Shown here in pieces: positions 23,246-34,000 of a stretch of 64,000 nucleotides of DNA. This DNA is from Kappaphycus alvarezii. Its lineage: Eukaryota; Rhodophyta; Florideophyceae; Gigartinales; Solieriaceae. A program made the position numbers and the translations under genes. Numbering within the stretch: position 1 is the stretch's first letter; every line of letters begins with the position of its first letter. The notes under the pieces were generated by a model. It was not told the origin of the DNA. It saw nothing but the letters and a program-made list of their open reading frames with translations, and did not search any database. The stretch covers positions 1,922,001-1,986,000 of the forward strand of contig NADL03000599.1 of assembly GCA_002205965.3 (NCBI GenBank), in the 5' to 3' direction.

Positions 23246-24039
23246 AGCAAGAGCAAAGTTTGCTCTAAATTTGTGCAGAGCAAGCCTACCCAGTTGCAAT
23301 ATCAAAAGAGTAAAATATTCGGATTGCAACTCCCACATTGAGATTTTGGCTTACAGACCTATTTACTCAGTACCTGTAATTTGTATCTCGGCGTATAGGA
23401 CCCTGTACTCCCCCAACCTACCTTTTCCAAAGCCAATGAGAGCGGAGCGGCCAAAAAGTTTTGAAAATATACTAGCATCGCGGACGCATTAACGGTCGCC
23501 GATACCAGGCAGAAAGGGTAAGCCCAGCTTCTCTCTTTCTCTCGCTCTACTCAAGTCACGGATCCTCGTCCCAGATGACAACCCCAACAGGATTTTCTGC
23601 GACACATGCATACCGTTTTGCTTCCTACGCACTGAACAGCGATATTGGCTCGTTTGGCCCTGGAAAAATAGCAGGGAACACATGAAAAAAGAAACTACCA
23701 AGGACACAAACCGGGAACAACCACCATATGTCGTGGTACGTGGGCATGGATTGGTGATTATCTGACACATACTACGTTGTAAAGTTTGCGATTGTTCCGC
23801 CGCAGCTTTCGCGTCCCCAGAGCGATGTTCTTCAAGCTCCATGCCGAACTTTTATCCCAAGCTTTGGACGCCGCGATGGAACTCATTTGGGTCGCCCGGG
23901 ATTCCCGCCTGAGATCAAGATCCTCGCAGACCTTTTTATTCTAGGTACAAACTGATCGAATGATGAAAATAGATGAAACCTGCCGTATCAGCGCGGAAAC
24001 GCTACGAAGTACAGTAAGAACATTTTGAAAGTGCGTCTT
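23246..24039. other. No gene seen
   Basis: Short frames only; no motif recognised. Confidence 0.45.
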
Positions 24040-24765
24040 TGATCTTTACAGAAACATATACCTCCACAGAATGCCAACAACCACGGAATTTGGAGCCATA
24101 GAAGATAGAAATTCCCAAAAGGGTTTTCGAGGATATGTTGGTGCAATTGATGGGTGCAAATTGCGCTGGAAAAGCTACCCACATGCCCTCAAGGGGCAGT
24201 CTCACAACAACAAGAACGGAAAAATCGCCACCATCTCGGTAGAGGCGTGGAGCGATCATGATCTTTACGTACGCCACTGGTTTGTCGGAAGCACAAGTAC
24301 AAACAACTACCTCACTCTAGTGCAATAATCTCCTCTGTTCAAAGACATTCTCATTGTAGTCTTCCTTCTGCGAATAATATAGTAGGTAGTGAAAAAGAAT
24401 GCGGGACTACTTACTTTATTGTAGACGGGATCTATCCACACTGGTCTATTCTTGCCAAGTCAATTTCCCATCCGACAAATGGAGGGGAGGGAACATATAC
24501 AAAGCACCAAGAGGCGCTCCGAAAGGACATTGAGTGTTGTTTCGGCGTGCTACAGGGTCTCTTCAAGGTTCTGCGGGACGATTTAAAGCTCTGGTTTGCC
24601 GAGAATATTATAGTACAAAGTCAGTCATGCGTTATACTACACAAAATGCTGGTGGAGATTCAGAAAAACGGGGATTTCAGGGAAGATATGGAAGAAAAAG
24701 GCCAGGTGTTTGACGTTGTTTCTGCGTTATTGGAAGAGGGACAGGATTGCGTCCACGCTTGAATT
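24040..24765 (+). pseudogene. Harbinger/PIF-type DDE transposase relic
   Basis: Matches the plant-type Harbinger transposase pattern. Pieces in order: YLHRMPTTTEFGAIEDRN, GFRGYVGAIDGCKLRWKSYP (first catalytic Asp in AIDG), WKGQ-like LKGQ, ISVEAWSDHDLYVRHWFVGS, then STNNYL where the family has S-N-ND-I (second Asp lost). After stops and a frame change come YFIVDGIYPHWSILAK, QEALRKDIECCFGVLQGLFK (the Glu of DxExxFGVLQ is kept) and CVILHKMLVE. The order and spacing are right for the family. Stop codons around 24326-24420 and loss of an active-site residue make it inactive. The C-terminal frame ends at 24760. It lies tail to tail with a SANT/AT-hook gene, the usual partner of Harbinger transposases. 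Confidence 0.75.
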
Positions 24766-24936
24766 CAAGAGCGACAAGAGGAATATGAAGAGTGGGAAAA
24801 AATGATTGACCAAGAAAGGATGGAGGCACACATTGCCAGAAAAGCGTAATTGACATCAGAATTTGGTTTCAAATCACTTTGGTACGAGCTCATCAAGATC
24901 GTAACACTTCAAGATAACCATTAGTTTACTGTAGCT

Positions 24937-25196
24937 AATAAAGGGAACCCTTTGGTGATAGAATTAGACCAGAGGGGTTCCCAAGGACTATATTTTGCTT
25001 CTGCTGCGTTGATAACAATACGTGTTGACACGTCCTAATATACGTGGCATAGAGTACGTTCTGAAACTAAAGTTAGAAGATGAAGCGTAAAAGGTCACCA
25101 TTGTAGGTACTCAACCCTTCAAGAAGGTCTGCAAGGCGACAGGCGACAGGCTTGGAACCCCGAAATCTAAACCTAATTTGCCGGGTTCCCTTTATT
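24937..25196. repeat. 260-bp palindromic element with nested inverted repeats
   Basis: The outer arms AATAAAGGGAACCC (24937-24950) and GGGTTCCCTTTATT (25183-25196) are perfectly complementary over 14 bp. A second pair inside, GGGGTTCCCAAGG (24974-24986) and CTTGGAACCCC (25151-25161), is complementary over about 11 bp with one gap. This layout fits a small non-autonomous TIR element or a strong stem. No convincing target duplication is visible. Confidence 0.55.
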
Positions 25197-25275
25197 CCTA
25201 GAACTGCAACACACTATGGAACTTCCTCGACCTTCTCGCACTCGCTTTCATCGCTCTATATTTTTCCGAGCACGA

Positions 25276-26156
25276 AAACGCGTCACCAACGATTTAAGAA
25301 CCTCTCGGCAAAGTTCAGACCCTTCAGTAAGACTGCTAAGAGGTTTAAATCCTCACGGTTCTGCGCCGCGACTTTGGCACTTTTTGCAGACTCCTGAAAG
25401 GCCCTCCTCACCTCGGCCATTTCCCTCAGCATATTGTCGAACGCGGTCTCAATTTTTCCCCTCTTTTCGCCCTGTATTACCTGCATCTTCATTTTTTTGA
25501 CCCGAGGGGGCGCTTTTTGTCTCGTCGTTGCGCATCTCCCCATCAGTGATGCCATGCGGCCAATTGATGGATTCGTCCCCAACTAAAGAGACAAGGTCGC
25601 TGTTGGAAGAGGGCTCTGAACCTCTCCCGGAGTACATGGAGGAACCCAGCCCAAGGCTGGTTGCCTCATGAAGCTTTGTCTGCTGGCCGAGGAAGTTCGC
25701 AGCTTCCTTAAAGACAAAAGGAGAAGCAGTCTCTCTCTCCCCATCTTTGTTTTTTTACAAGCGCGCTGTTGATACAACTCCATCGTAAATTTCTCCAGAT
25801 CCTCATCGGTCTGTCCAGACACGCGCAGCGATTAGGCGTTGTTCTGGCAGCTCAACCCAAAGCTGCACTTGTGTAACCATGCGTAACGAATGCGACCGCA
25901 AGGATTTCTCCGTCCGCTCACAGCCTCGATTTTTGCAGATCAGCATGACCTCCGTCCAGAAGGAGCCTTCTTTCTTATTAGGTCCTTTCTTGGATTGTTC
26001 AAACCACAACTTTGCGAGCACAAGTCCCTCACCTGGCCAGAAGCTCTTACCCCGCACCCCCTTTTTTCCTCCATCTTCAGAAAGGAGCTCACTGCCCTTC
26101 GCAGTGGCTCCCTTCCTGTTTTTGGACCCTTTCGGTCGACCATTTCTGCCTCTCAC
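25276..26156 (-). pseudogene. SANT/Myb-like DNA-binding protein with AT-hook (frame broken)
   Basis: Minus-strand protein beginning RGRNGRPKGSKNRKG, an AT-hook, followed by a SANT/Myb-like block: FWPGEGLVLAKLWFEQSKKG, KKEGSFWTEVMLI, RTEKSLRSHSLRM. After a frame change near 25810 comes SGQTDEDLEKFTMELYQQR, and after another near 25740 ASPFVFKEAANFLGQQTKLH. This second half is the layout of NAM-associated/SANT proteins of algae and oomycetes. A C-terminal helix (KRGKIETAFDNMLREMAEV) ends at a stop near 25283. The change near 25740 is repaired by one extra base in a C4 run (25739-25742). An upstream Pro/Ser-rich frame (to about 26709) may be its N-terminus. Harbinger elements encode such a protein for DNA binding and nuclear import of the transposase, and the neighbouring transposase relic fits. 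A host gene is the alternative. Confidence 0.6.
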
Positions 26157-26858
26157 TACTGTGTTGGTCTTCTCAGTGGATATGTGTGCGGCCCTTTGCT
26201 CAGTTCTAGATCCATCTGGAGATAATCACCGTGCATTAGCTAGTTCGTTTTGAAAATTTCGGCCAATCGGAGGCATAGTAGTTTTAAGAATGGGGACCGG
26301 CTGAGGAAGAGATTCAAGAGGATGCAGATGGGGATTAAAATCGAACGGCCCTTCGAAAGAAAGAGAGTAGTGACCTGGAGGGACAGAAACCGTGGAAGGG
26401 AGTGTAGTACGTATTGGAGATGAAGTGACGGAGGAAGAAATAAACATACCACTTCGAGGGGTTGCTAGGAACCCATGCGGATGGAAACGAGGTAAAGGAG
26501 TTTTGGTGGGAATGGAGATGGAGTTTGTGTTCGGAAAGGGAGGGTTGAGATGGGGAAAGATACGAAAAAGACCTTGGAGTGTGCATGGACGAAAGGTTTA
26601 TCGTCCTAGGTCGCCCAGCAGATGTATGCGCTGCGCATATGGGGCGCCAACTTCGGGCGAAAAAGTAGAGGCAGAGAGGTGTCTGCCCGGCAGCTGTGTT
26701 TTCCAGCATGGCAAGAATCCCGCAAAAAATTTAATCTTGATTGAACTAGAGCGTCGATTGGCTAGAAAGATCCTGTTTTTTGCATTGAAAAAATTGGTGA
26801 GTATCAATCCGAGTTGCAAGAATATATTACTTTTGCACCTCGGATTGAAACTTCTGTA

Positions 26859-26929
26859 CGTTTTTGCAACTCCACAGTAGCTCAAAACCATGCAAGAAGG
26901 ATACAGACACGGCGAGAGTTGCAAAAACG
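26859..26929. repeat. 14-bp inverted repeat around GTTGCAA motifs
   Basis: CGTTTTTGCAACTC at 26859-26872 and GAGTTGCAAAAACG at 26916-26929 are exact reverse complements separated by 43 bp. More GAGTTGCAA/TTGCAACT words lie at 26811 and 26938-26955. Function unknown. Confidence 0.5.
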
Positions 26930-27559
26930 CTCAAAAGTTTTGCAACTTGCAACTGGATATGTTTGCCCTTACTCCGCTTCCTCAGTCTCCCTGTGTAGAT
27001 TACAGCACAGACTCGATGCCGTCAAAATGGTGGTGCAGAGGTGAGTACAGTTTGCATCTCAGGTCAGTACTGCGAGACATCCATTTTACCCATTTTTAGG
27101 TTTGCTGAACATGCTTTCACCGGTGTACGAAACTACTATAATTATTCGTCATTGAACAAGTTCCCTCAGAAAATTCGCACTTTACTCGGTTTTTCTGCAT
27201 TCTCAAAGTCTTACTAGATAAATAAATTCTTTCTAAGTATGCACCAAATGTTGCATTCTCAAAAGTTTACACTGTACTTTCGCAACTGGCAGTTTATATA
27301 CATTTGGCGCCTAAGTTATACAGTTGTATTAGCTCTTTACTGTGTGCACACTTATACGTTTGATTCCCCTGATGCACATGCAGGGGAAAAATAGAAATAT
27401 TTTAAAAAAATATGCCACCACATTTCAACCTCGTAGTTTCTTTAGCGTACTTGTTATCAAGAAGATAACAAAGATTAAATGTTGGAGAGAAAAATAATAA
27501 GTACGCGAAATTTAATGTGAGTTGTATCCTCCATGGACTGTTTCTCGTCAATGAAGCAA

Positions 27560-28640
27560 TACAAAATTTCATTTTAAGAGTAAACATGTACAGTAATGCC
27601 TATTACACACCCTCAAAACATCGAGAAACTATTAAAGATGGAGAGCGCCCCAATACTAAAATAATTTTGGATAGAAAAATCGATCCATATTCCAAAGGAA
27701 AGATGTCTTTGCGGGCAAAAGCAGTGACATTGAGTCACTCCAAAGGAGATATTAAAAACTAAGTAACATAAAATTGTTCCCCAAAGCAGCCAAAACTTTT
27801 CAAAAAATCCAAAAAACAACGGAACTTGACCATCTCCGTCTCCTTCGCAACGCCTTTAAGACTGAAAATAACGAAAGGTAGCTAGAAAATAATTTTGGAA
27901 TAAAGGTTTCTGTGCGCCGTATACAGAATCTTCTTGCAAAACTTTGAAGTGTAAGCTCATGAAACAGCACATTAATGGTTGAAATAATTTAAACTCCAGG
28001 TTGTCTTTTTCAGAAATTCATTTTACATTGGAGATGTGGTAGTGGGAAAAAGGCTATATTCGGCACGAAAAAAGCTCATTCTGGATGGTCCTGAGCGTTG
28101 TAAAAGCTATTGGATTGACACGAGCAAATAAAAGTATATTTAATCTAGCCCGCAGATGGGTGGTGGATCGCTGATGATATGGGGATCAATTTCATATAAT
28201 GGGCTTTAAAGAGACGCATTAGTAATGGAAAGATGAATTCATAGATGTATTCTGAACAATTGTGAGAAGAATTGAAGCTTTGAGCTGCCATTAACCTAGT
28301 AGAAGACCAGATTCATTAGAAAAGCAACGCATATGTGCATACTTCAGAATATGCGCTGAAGTGGGGAGACGACGGAAAAGACGCTTCAGTTTTACTTTAG
28401 CAAGCAATTATTCCCAAACTATAAATTATTTATAATTCATTATGCATTCTATCAATTTGTTTTTATGAGTAATCAAGGTAGTTTAACTGAATGCAAGAGC
28501 TTCGTGTTGGATTAGATGATGCGTGGGCTGAAATTGAACTAGACACAATTCAATCTATATATTCATCAATCCTTAAGCGTTTCAATTGCGTTTGTTACAC
28601 AGAAAGGGGGTCCCTTTAATTATTGGCTGAATTAAATAAG
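27560..28640 (+). pseudogene. Tc1/mariner transposase relic 1
   Basis: Heavily decayed frames in the Tc1 order: a basic stretch (KDGERPNTKIILDRKI), then ILDGPERCKSYWIDTSK, MGGGSLMIWGSISYNG (28154-28205), NAYVHTSEYALKW where the second catalytic Asp should be (S in front of N instead of D), and a C-terminal LDDAWAEIELDTIQSIYSSI. GGGS-x-M-x-WG-x-ISYNG and AW.EI..DTIQ are characteristic of Tc1-like proteins. Many stops. It sits at the left edge of the AT-rich block. Confidence 0.65.
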
Positions 28641-29975
28641 CTTGAGCAGTTCAAATTTTTTCATAGACCTGAAATAGTTCATACTGTATTTAGTTTACTT
28701 ATAGTATCTCGCATTGAATTGGGGATTTGAAGCAGTTAATAAGGGATTCGAAAGAAAAGCTTGTAGTATATATTTACTAATACTGTCTTTTTCAGAATTA
28801 ACACTCTCAGTTGATCACAGTAGTGTTGAGGCAATTTTTCTAGGTTTAATTCCGCCAATTTTTCACATCTTAAACCAACCATGTTTCCCACCGTTAGTTC
28901 TGTGCGTCAGTTGTATTGAATTTGTGTACATATGTTGTAATTTTACCACAACTGTACATAAAATAGCTATTACTGTCAGCCCTTGAGATGAAGTTACCTA
29001 TATAATGTAAACTAAGAGTTTATCCACATACGCCACAAAAAACGCTATAAAAAACTCAAGACTAACAACAGTAGTTGTCAAGTTGGAAGATGGAAACTTT
29101 CACCACCTAGCGCCGATAATTTGATGTAGGAGCTACTGTGAAACCAGCTGTGTTCAGTTATTTATCTAGATAAATGTCAAGCAAACTACAGACTCCCCGA
29201 CTAGTTAACAAGAACCTCAACCAATCCAATATGTAATATATATACTGTAATAGCTGCTATTCCAAGTCAGCAAACCATAGATAAGCAGTGGAAAACTTGT
29301 ACACCCCACAATCAAACCATTTAACGTGGGAATGACATTTAGAACTTATATTAGAACAACATGACCTGCAAAAGCATCTTAATTACACGGATACGCCTAC
29401 ACCCACTTAAAAAAAGCATAGTGAAATCCACAGAGCTACGGCTTCCTGCACGGAACTCATCATAAAAGGAATCCTGCTCGAAGTTAACAAGTTCTTTGCG
29501 AGTCACCATTGGGGTGAATAAGTAGCTTAAAATGACGGGATGATGGGCAAGTCATCGTTTTTTCTGCAAAGGCATAGTTTTGGAACATTATGCAATTGAT
29601 TGAAAACATTCAAATAGGAGCCTAGCGGATGTATATCCTTGCTTGATTTTGATTGGGGGATCGAACTTCAAGAGCAGGATTCCTTGCGGCGAGACTGAGA
29701 TCGTTTTTCAGTGAAGTGACCTTGATGGCTCTGCGGTACATCCTTTTGGGAGCTGTATCTGAAGTGTATGTGAGGATCTCCGTTAACATCAAAGGTTTTC
29801 GGGGACCTATCTTTCGGACATTGGATTAATTTTTAAAATACCAAATTCTGATAAAAGTGTCTAAACCACACGAATAATAGCTGTTATTGATTTCTGCTTT
29901 AAAATATGCTTTGGTAGGACAATAGACAATTCCTTTCGCTCCTGGGAGTTTCGTTGATGCTCGGAGTTCCATTCC
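28641..29975. other. AT-rich, no gene seen
   Basis: No coding or repeat assignment beyond the preceding Tc1 relic and the following TIR element. Confidence 0.5.
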
Positions 29976-30401
29976 CTAGTGTCTATCCGACCAAGCACTG
30001 TCCTCATATGAGGACAATTTCCGTTACATTTTGGAAAGGTAAACGTTTTGGAAGCCCGAAATTTTTACTGGAAAAAAGGTTTTTTATTTTAAGTTACAGT
30101 ACAGTAATTTTTACTGTACATGCGCCCTCGTTTCCGAAACCCCCTACGATAATACGAGCTATTTTTCCTTCCAAAATGAAGTCGTTTTCACAACTTCTTG
30201 TGAAGAGCGGAAGCTGGTGAGGGAAAATTGGTCTAGCCTTCACCGAGGTCAACAATCTTGAAAAGTTTGTTTTGATCGGCCGTCTACACTCATGAACTAA
30301 TGCGGAGGGACAAGAAATGCGCTGAGGTAAAAAAATTTTGTAATGAAAAAGAAGTTCTAAAAGTAGTCCTCATATGAGTTCAACGGTCCAATATACACTA
30401 G
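29976..30401 (-). mobile_element. Short TIR transposon (MITE-like), copy 2
   Basis: A 426-bp inverted copy of the element at 188-634. It shares CTAGTGTCTATCCGACC at one end, the palindrome GTCCTCATATGAGGAC at 30000-30015, and long blocks such as GTCGTTTTCACAACTTCTTG and CAACAATCTTGAAAAGTTTG. At the other end the palindrome is damaged (TCCTCATATGAGTTC) and the terminus reads CAATATACACTAG. Sequence divergence between the copies is modest, so this family moved more recently than the surrounding relics. Confidence 0.8.
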
Positions 30402-30771
30402 GTGAAGCTCTTCAAATACTTCCAAATGGACTGTGTCAGTCAATTACCACTATGATTGTACGTTTGAGCAAAATATTCGAAGCAGAGGTCTCTTTTAAGG
30501 ACTAAACGTCGAAATTTTCTTTTTTGATTCCGCTTTGACCTCTGCATAAGTGAAAAGGTTTATAATTTTTATAAAATGAATGCGTCAACAAATAACTTTT
30601 TTTAGTAGCTGGAAGCAAGAATGGTTTCCACGGCGGTATCGTTAGCTGAGGTAGGTTCGATCTGGATATTCTGCTTGTTTCATTCAATATATAAAAGCGG
30701 GAGTCTAATTCCTTCAGACTTCAGTCTCGAGTGGCAAATAATGTACCTAATTTCGATCCTACTGGGCTATT

Positions 30772-31000
30772 TGTTAGAATAAATTGAGTTAATGCTCGCT
30801 AATTACATTTAACAGATATCTAAAGCCAAATTTGGATCATCCTCATAGAATAAGCCGCCAGATAACTGAGCTGTAATACTGAGCAGTCGCAGTCGGGGTA
30901 TTGAGTTCTTAGGAGTTTTCCTTTCTGTAAATTGCACCATCATATGCCGACGATAGCGACGAGGCGACAGTAAAGCATCTTTTATTTTCTGTTAGCATCG
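30772..31000 (+). repeat. 5' LTR of the copia relic
   Basis: Begins TGTTAGAATAAATTGAGTTA, a typical copia LTR start. It shares with 37136-37350 the blocks TAAGCCGC, GAGCAGTCGCAGTC / AAGCAGTCGCAGCC, AATTTGCAC-like ATTGCACCATCATATGCCG, and the overall order. Right boundary approximate. Confidence 0.6.
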
Positions 31001-34000
31001 TATTCTATCCTCTAGAGCCCTTAACTATCGAAAAATGGAGGCAGAAGCTAAGAATGTGTTTTGAATTCAATATCATATCGGGCTAAATAACTAACAGTCA
31101 GGTATGTGGTTGGGAGGGGACATTTGGAGAGTGCATTCTCTGTGTTTCTCGATGGCCCGATATTTTGTATAAATTTTAAATAGTGCAAAAAAGTTGTTCT
31201 CGCTACCTTTGTCCGAAATCAGCATGCATACATGCATATAGTGACGTAAGATAGGAAAAGGATTAATGAATATCGTGAATTCAGCTTTATTCTGTACTGT
31301 AATATTCATTTGTTTATTTTTTTAGATAGGCTGTTTTGTATTACTGCTTTCCCGGAAAACAGATTTTAATCCAAAAAAACGTGTCATTTCTGCCCGACTA
31401 GCTTTCAATCCGTTTTAACAATCGCCCTATACGCAACTCTACTCCAAATGGTTTGAAAAGGTTTGGTGCTCTGGGGTTGGTTTGTGGCTGTGATTTGGGC
31501 TACTGAAAAAAGGGTGAAAAGCGGCAAGGTGGGCTTTTTCCCAAAAAATGTTTATTATTCGATTTTGAAAATATGTTTTTACCATAAATCATTTTTAGGG
31601 TCCAAAAATAGATTCTGAACTGTTTCATTGCATAGGCTCGAAGAATGAGAGCGTTGACTCTATCCGAAGATATTCTTTTTGTCGCGGTTTAAGAATCCTT
31701 CACATCTACATCCGGAAATACTTGTACTGAATGGTTAAAAAGCTGCATGAAAGCTTCAAGTACATTTGCTCTCAACTTAAGAGTATCCGTGCTCTCCTAG
31801 AGAAGAAAAGTCTCTATACGATGAAGCGAAGAGAATGTTTACGGCGAAAAATGAACAAGCAATTCAAAAGATTCGTAACAGGTTGGAATTTTTTTGTGTG
31901 ATTATTGTAGATACATTCAAGGAAAATTCATCAAATGCATCGATATTTGTAATGAACTAGCAGCTTATGACGAGAAAATTCCTGAAAAATACAAAAAAAT
32001 TAAATCTAAGTCGCTCTCTTCCCCCATCGTTTATTACTCGTGAATTGGTAGTGAACATTAGAAAACTATGTTTGATAATTTTGCGAGTGCAATTTAAGCC
32101 TGATTTTCAATACTTATAAATCCAAATAATATAAACATACTACGGAAAAAAGACAATTATCATATCCCACAAGCACATATGGACAATCATTGACCATTCG
32201 AACTGGGGAATCCATATGATTATAGAGATCGTGATCATGGTATTTTCAGAGGTAATAGAAGTATACCGGACACGCATAGCATAAATATCTCAGATCATAT
32301 ATATTTTTTCCCATATTATTTGCTGGATATTATCCCCGACAAGATACAATATTCTCCTGTATGGTATATCATATTTAACGTAATATGGCAATAAATACCA
32401 CGAAAACACTTCAATTTGGTGAGAGTCTCCGAGACACAGCGATCTCCAGCCAACGATACTGTATTGGAATGGGACCATTGACATAGCTATGCGAATAGCT
32501 CTCAGTGAACAAACCGAGGCATGAAAATATAGAAACGCAACAATAAGAGAATTTAATAATTATCTCCTAGAACATAGATCAGTCAAATTCTTTGGGTAGA
32601 CTCTTAATTGGCACTAGTAACTGTTTATCCAGCGAACAGCGAAGAAAACGGTTGTATCAGCTATCTACGTAATCGGGTCTCTTTCGCATAGTGGAGTGGA
32701 AGGACGATGCGCGAGAAAAAGTTGATAGATACGTTACCTCTAGGTCTGTTTAATAGTTTTCTGAAGCATTCAGATGAAATTTGAAAGCAGAATTAGGCAA
32801 AGCCAGCGATTGGTAGAAAAAACAAGAAACAATACTCCATCTCATAGCGCAATATCGGTGGACAGGCATTTTTCCTGGCATAGGGACTCAATTAAGACTG
32901 AGAAAAATGTTTAAGAGTCTAAATGTTCGTTACAGAAAAAGGACTCTGTGGGTAGATGCTCTATACACTGAGCTCCTTAACGATTTGTTGATATTTTGAT
33001 TTTTGGGTGTGAATTTTAAATTTATGGTCCTTGAGAAGCTTGGAAAAACTATACTTTCATATTTAGAACATTACTCAATATTCTTTGCAACTCTAATCGT
33101 TGAAGAAAGGCAAATATAACCATGGTTCCCTAGGTGCAGTAGTAATGCGAGCGACCAAAATGTTTTCCCGGTCCCAAACACAAACAATATTGATTATCCC
33201 TTCCCACCAGCTCCTAACAGAGCGTATCATTGCTCTCGACCTCAGTAATCTGACATGAGAGTTCGGTACTGCCTTTTAAACGATAAAATATCAAAAATGC
33301 GGACTAAAAACATTTTTTGTTTAACATTTACGATGGTGAAGCCCTTTTTTAAGAAATTCTTATTGTAGTAAGTATTACCAATTTGTCTCAGGTGGTGATA
33401 AGATTACGATAATGTTATGCATCTCTGCGTGAAAACTAAAAATTGCAGAATAAAACATAATCCACGCGAAATTAATCACGTTATTCGGTGTAGCCGTGGC
33501 AAAGGTGGTTTCAGTTGTGTAAATAATATTCTTGATAAAATTTTTGGTTCTCGTAACCATAGTTGTGACTTCTGTCTAATAAAAGGACTTTAAATCTCAT
33601 TTTTTTCGGAAAGTAATTGTTTGTAATAACCGTGGTATATTCAGGACAAGATTTAGTCAAGTCGTTAAAAATATTCGCGGGAGAGGAATGGGTGCTGGTG
33701 GGAATCAGAAATTTCATCCCGACTGATTTAATTCAATTCCTTCCAGCTCGGTAACAAATTATAAATAACTTAGTAAGATAGCCAAATTTACACAGACCTT
33801 CTCTCGGATTACAGGATTCATTTGCATTAACTGGATCGAATCCAGGACAGTCCTCCGATAATCATTATGAATATTACTATAATCATTTTGATGATTAGGA
33901 TAATTTTTATTGAAGTAATATGGCTGCAGTTAAATTTTTGATCTCTGCTGCAAACGTCAATTAAAATAATAATGACGATGTTTGCATATATTCCGGAGAC

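Noticed and set aside
23103-23492. 129-codon + strand frame
   Set aside because: Overlaps a retroelement tail repeat; no domain and no coding-like composition.
26392-26880. 162-codon + strand frame
   Set aside because: No family motif; antisense to the Pro/Ser-rich leader of the SANT gene and running into a repeat-rich stretch.
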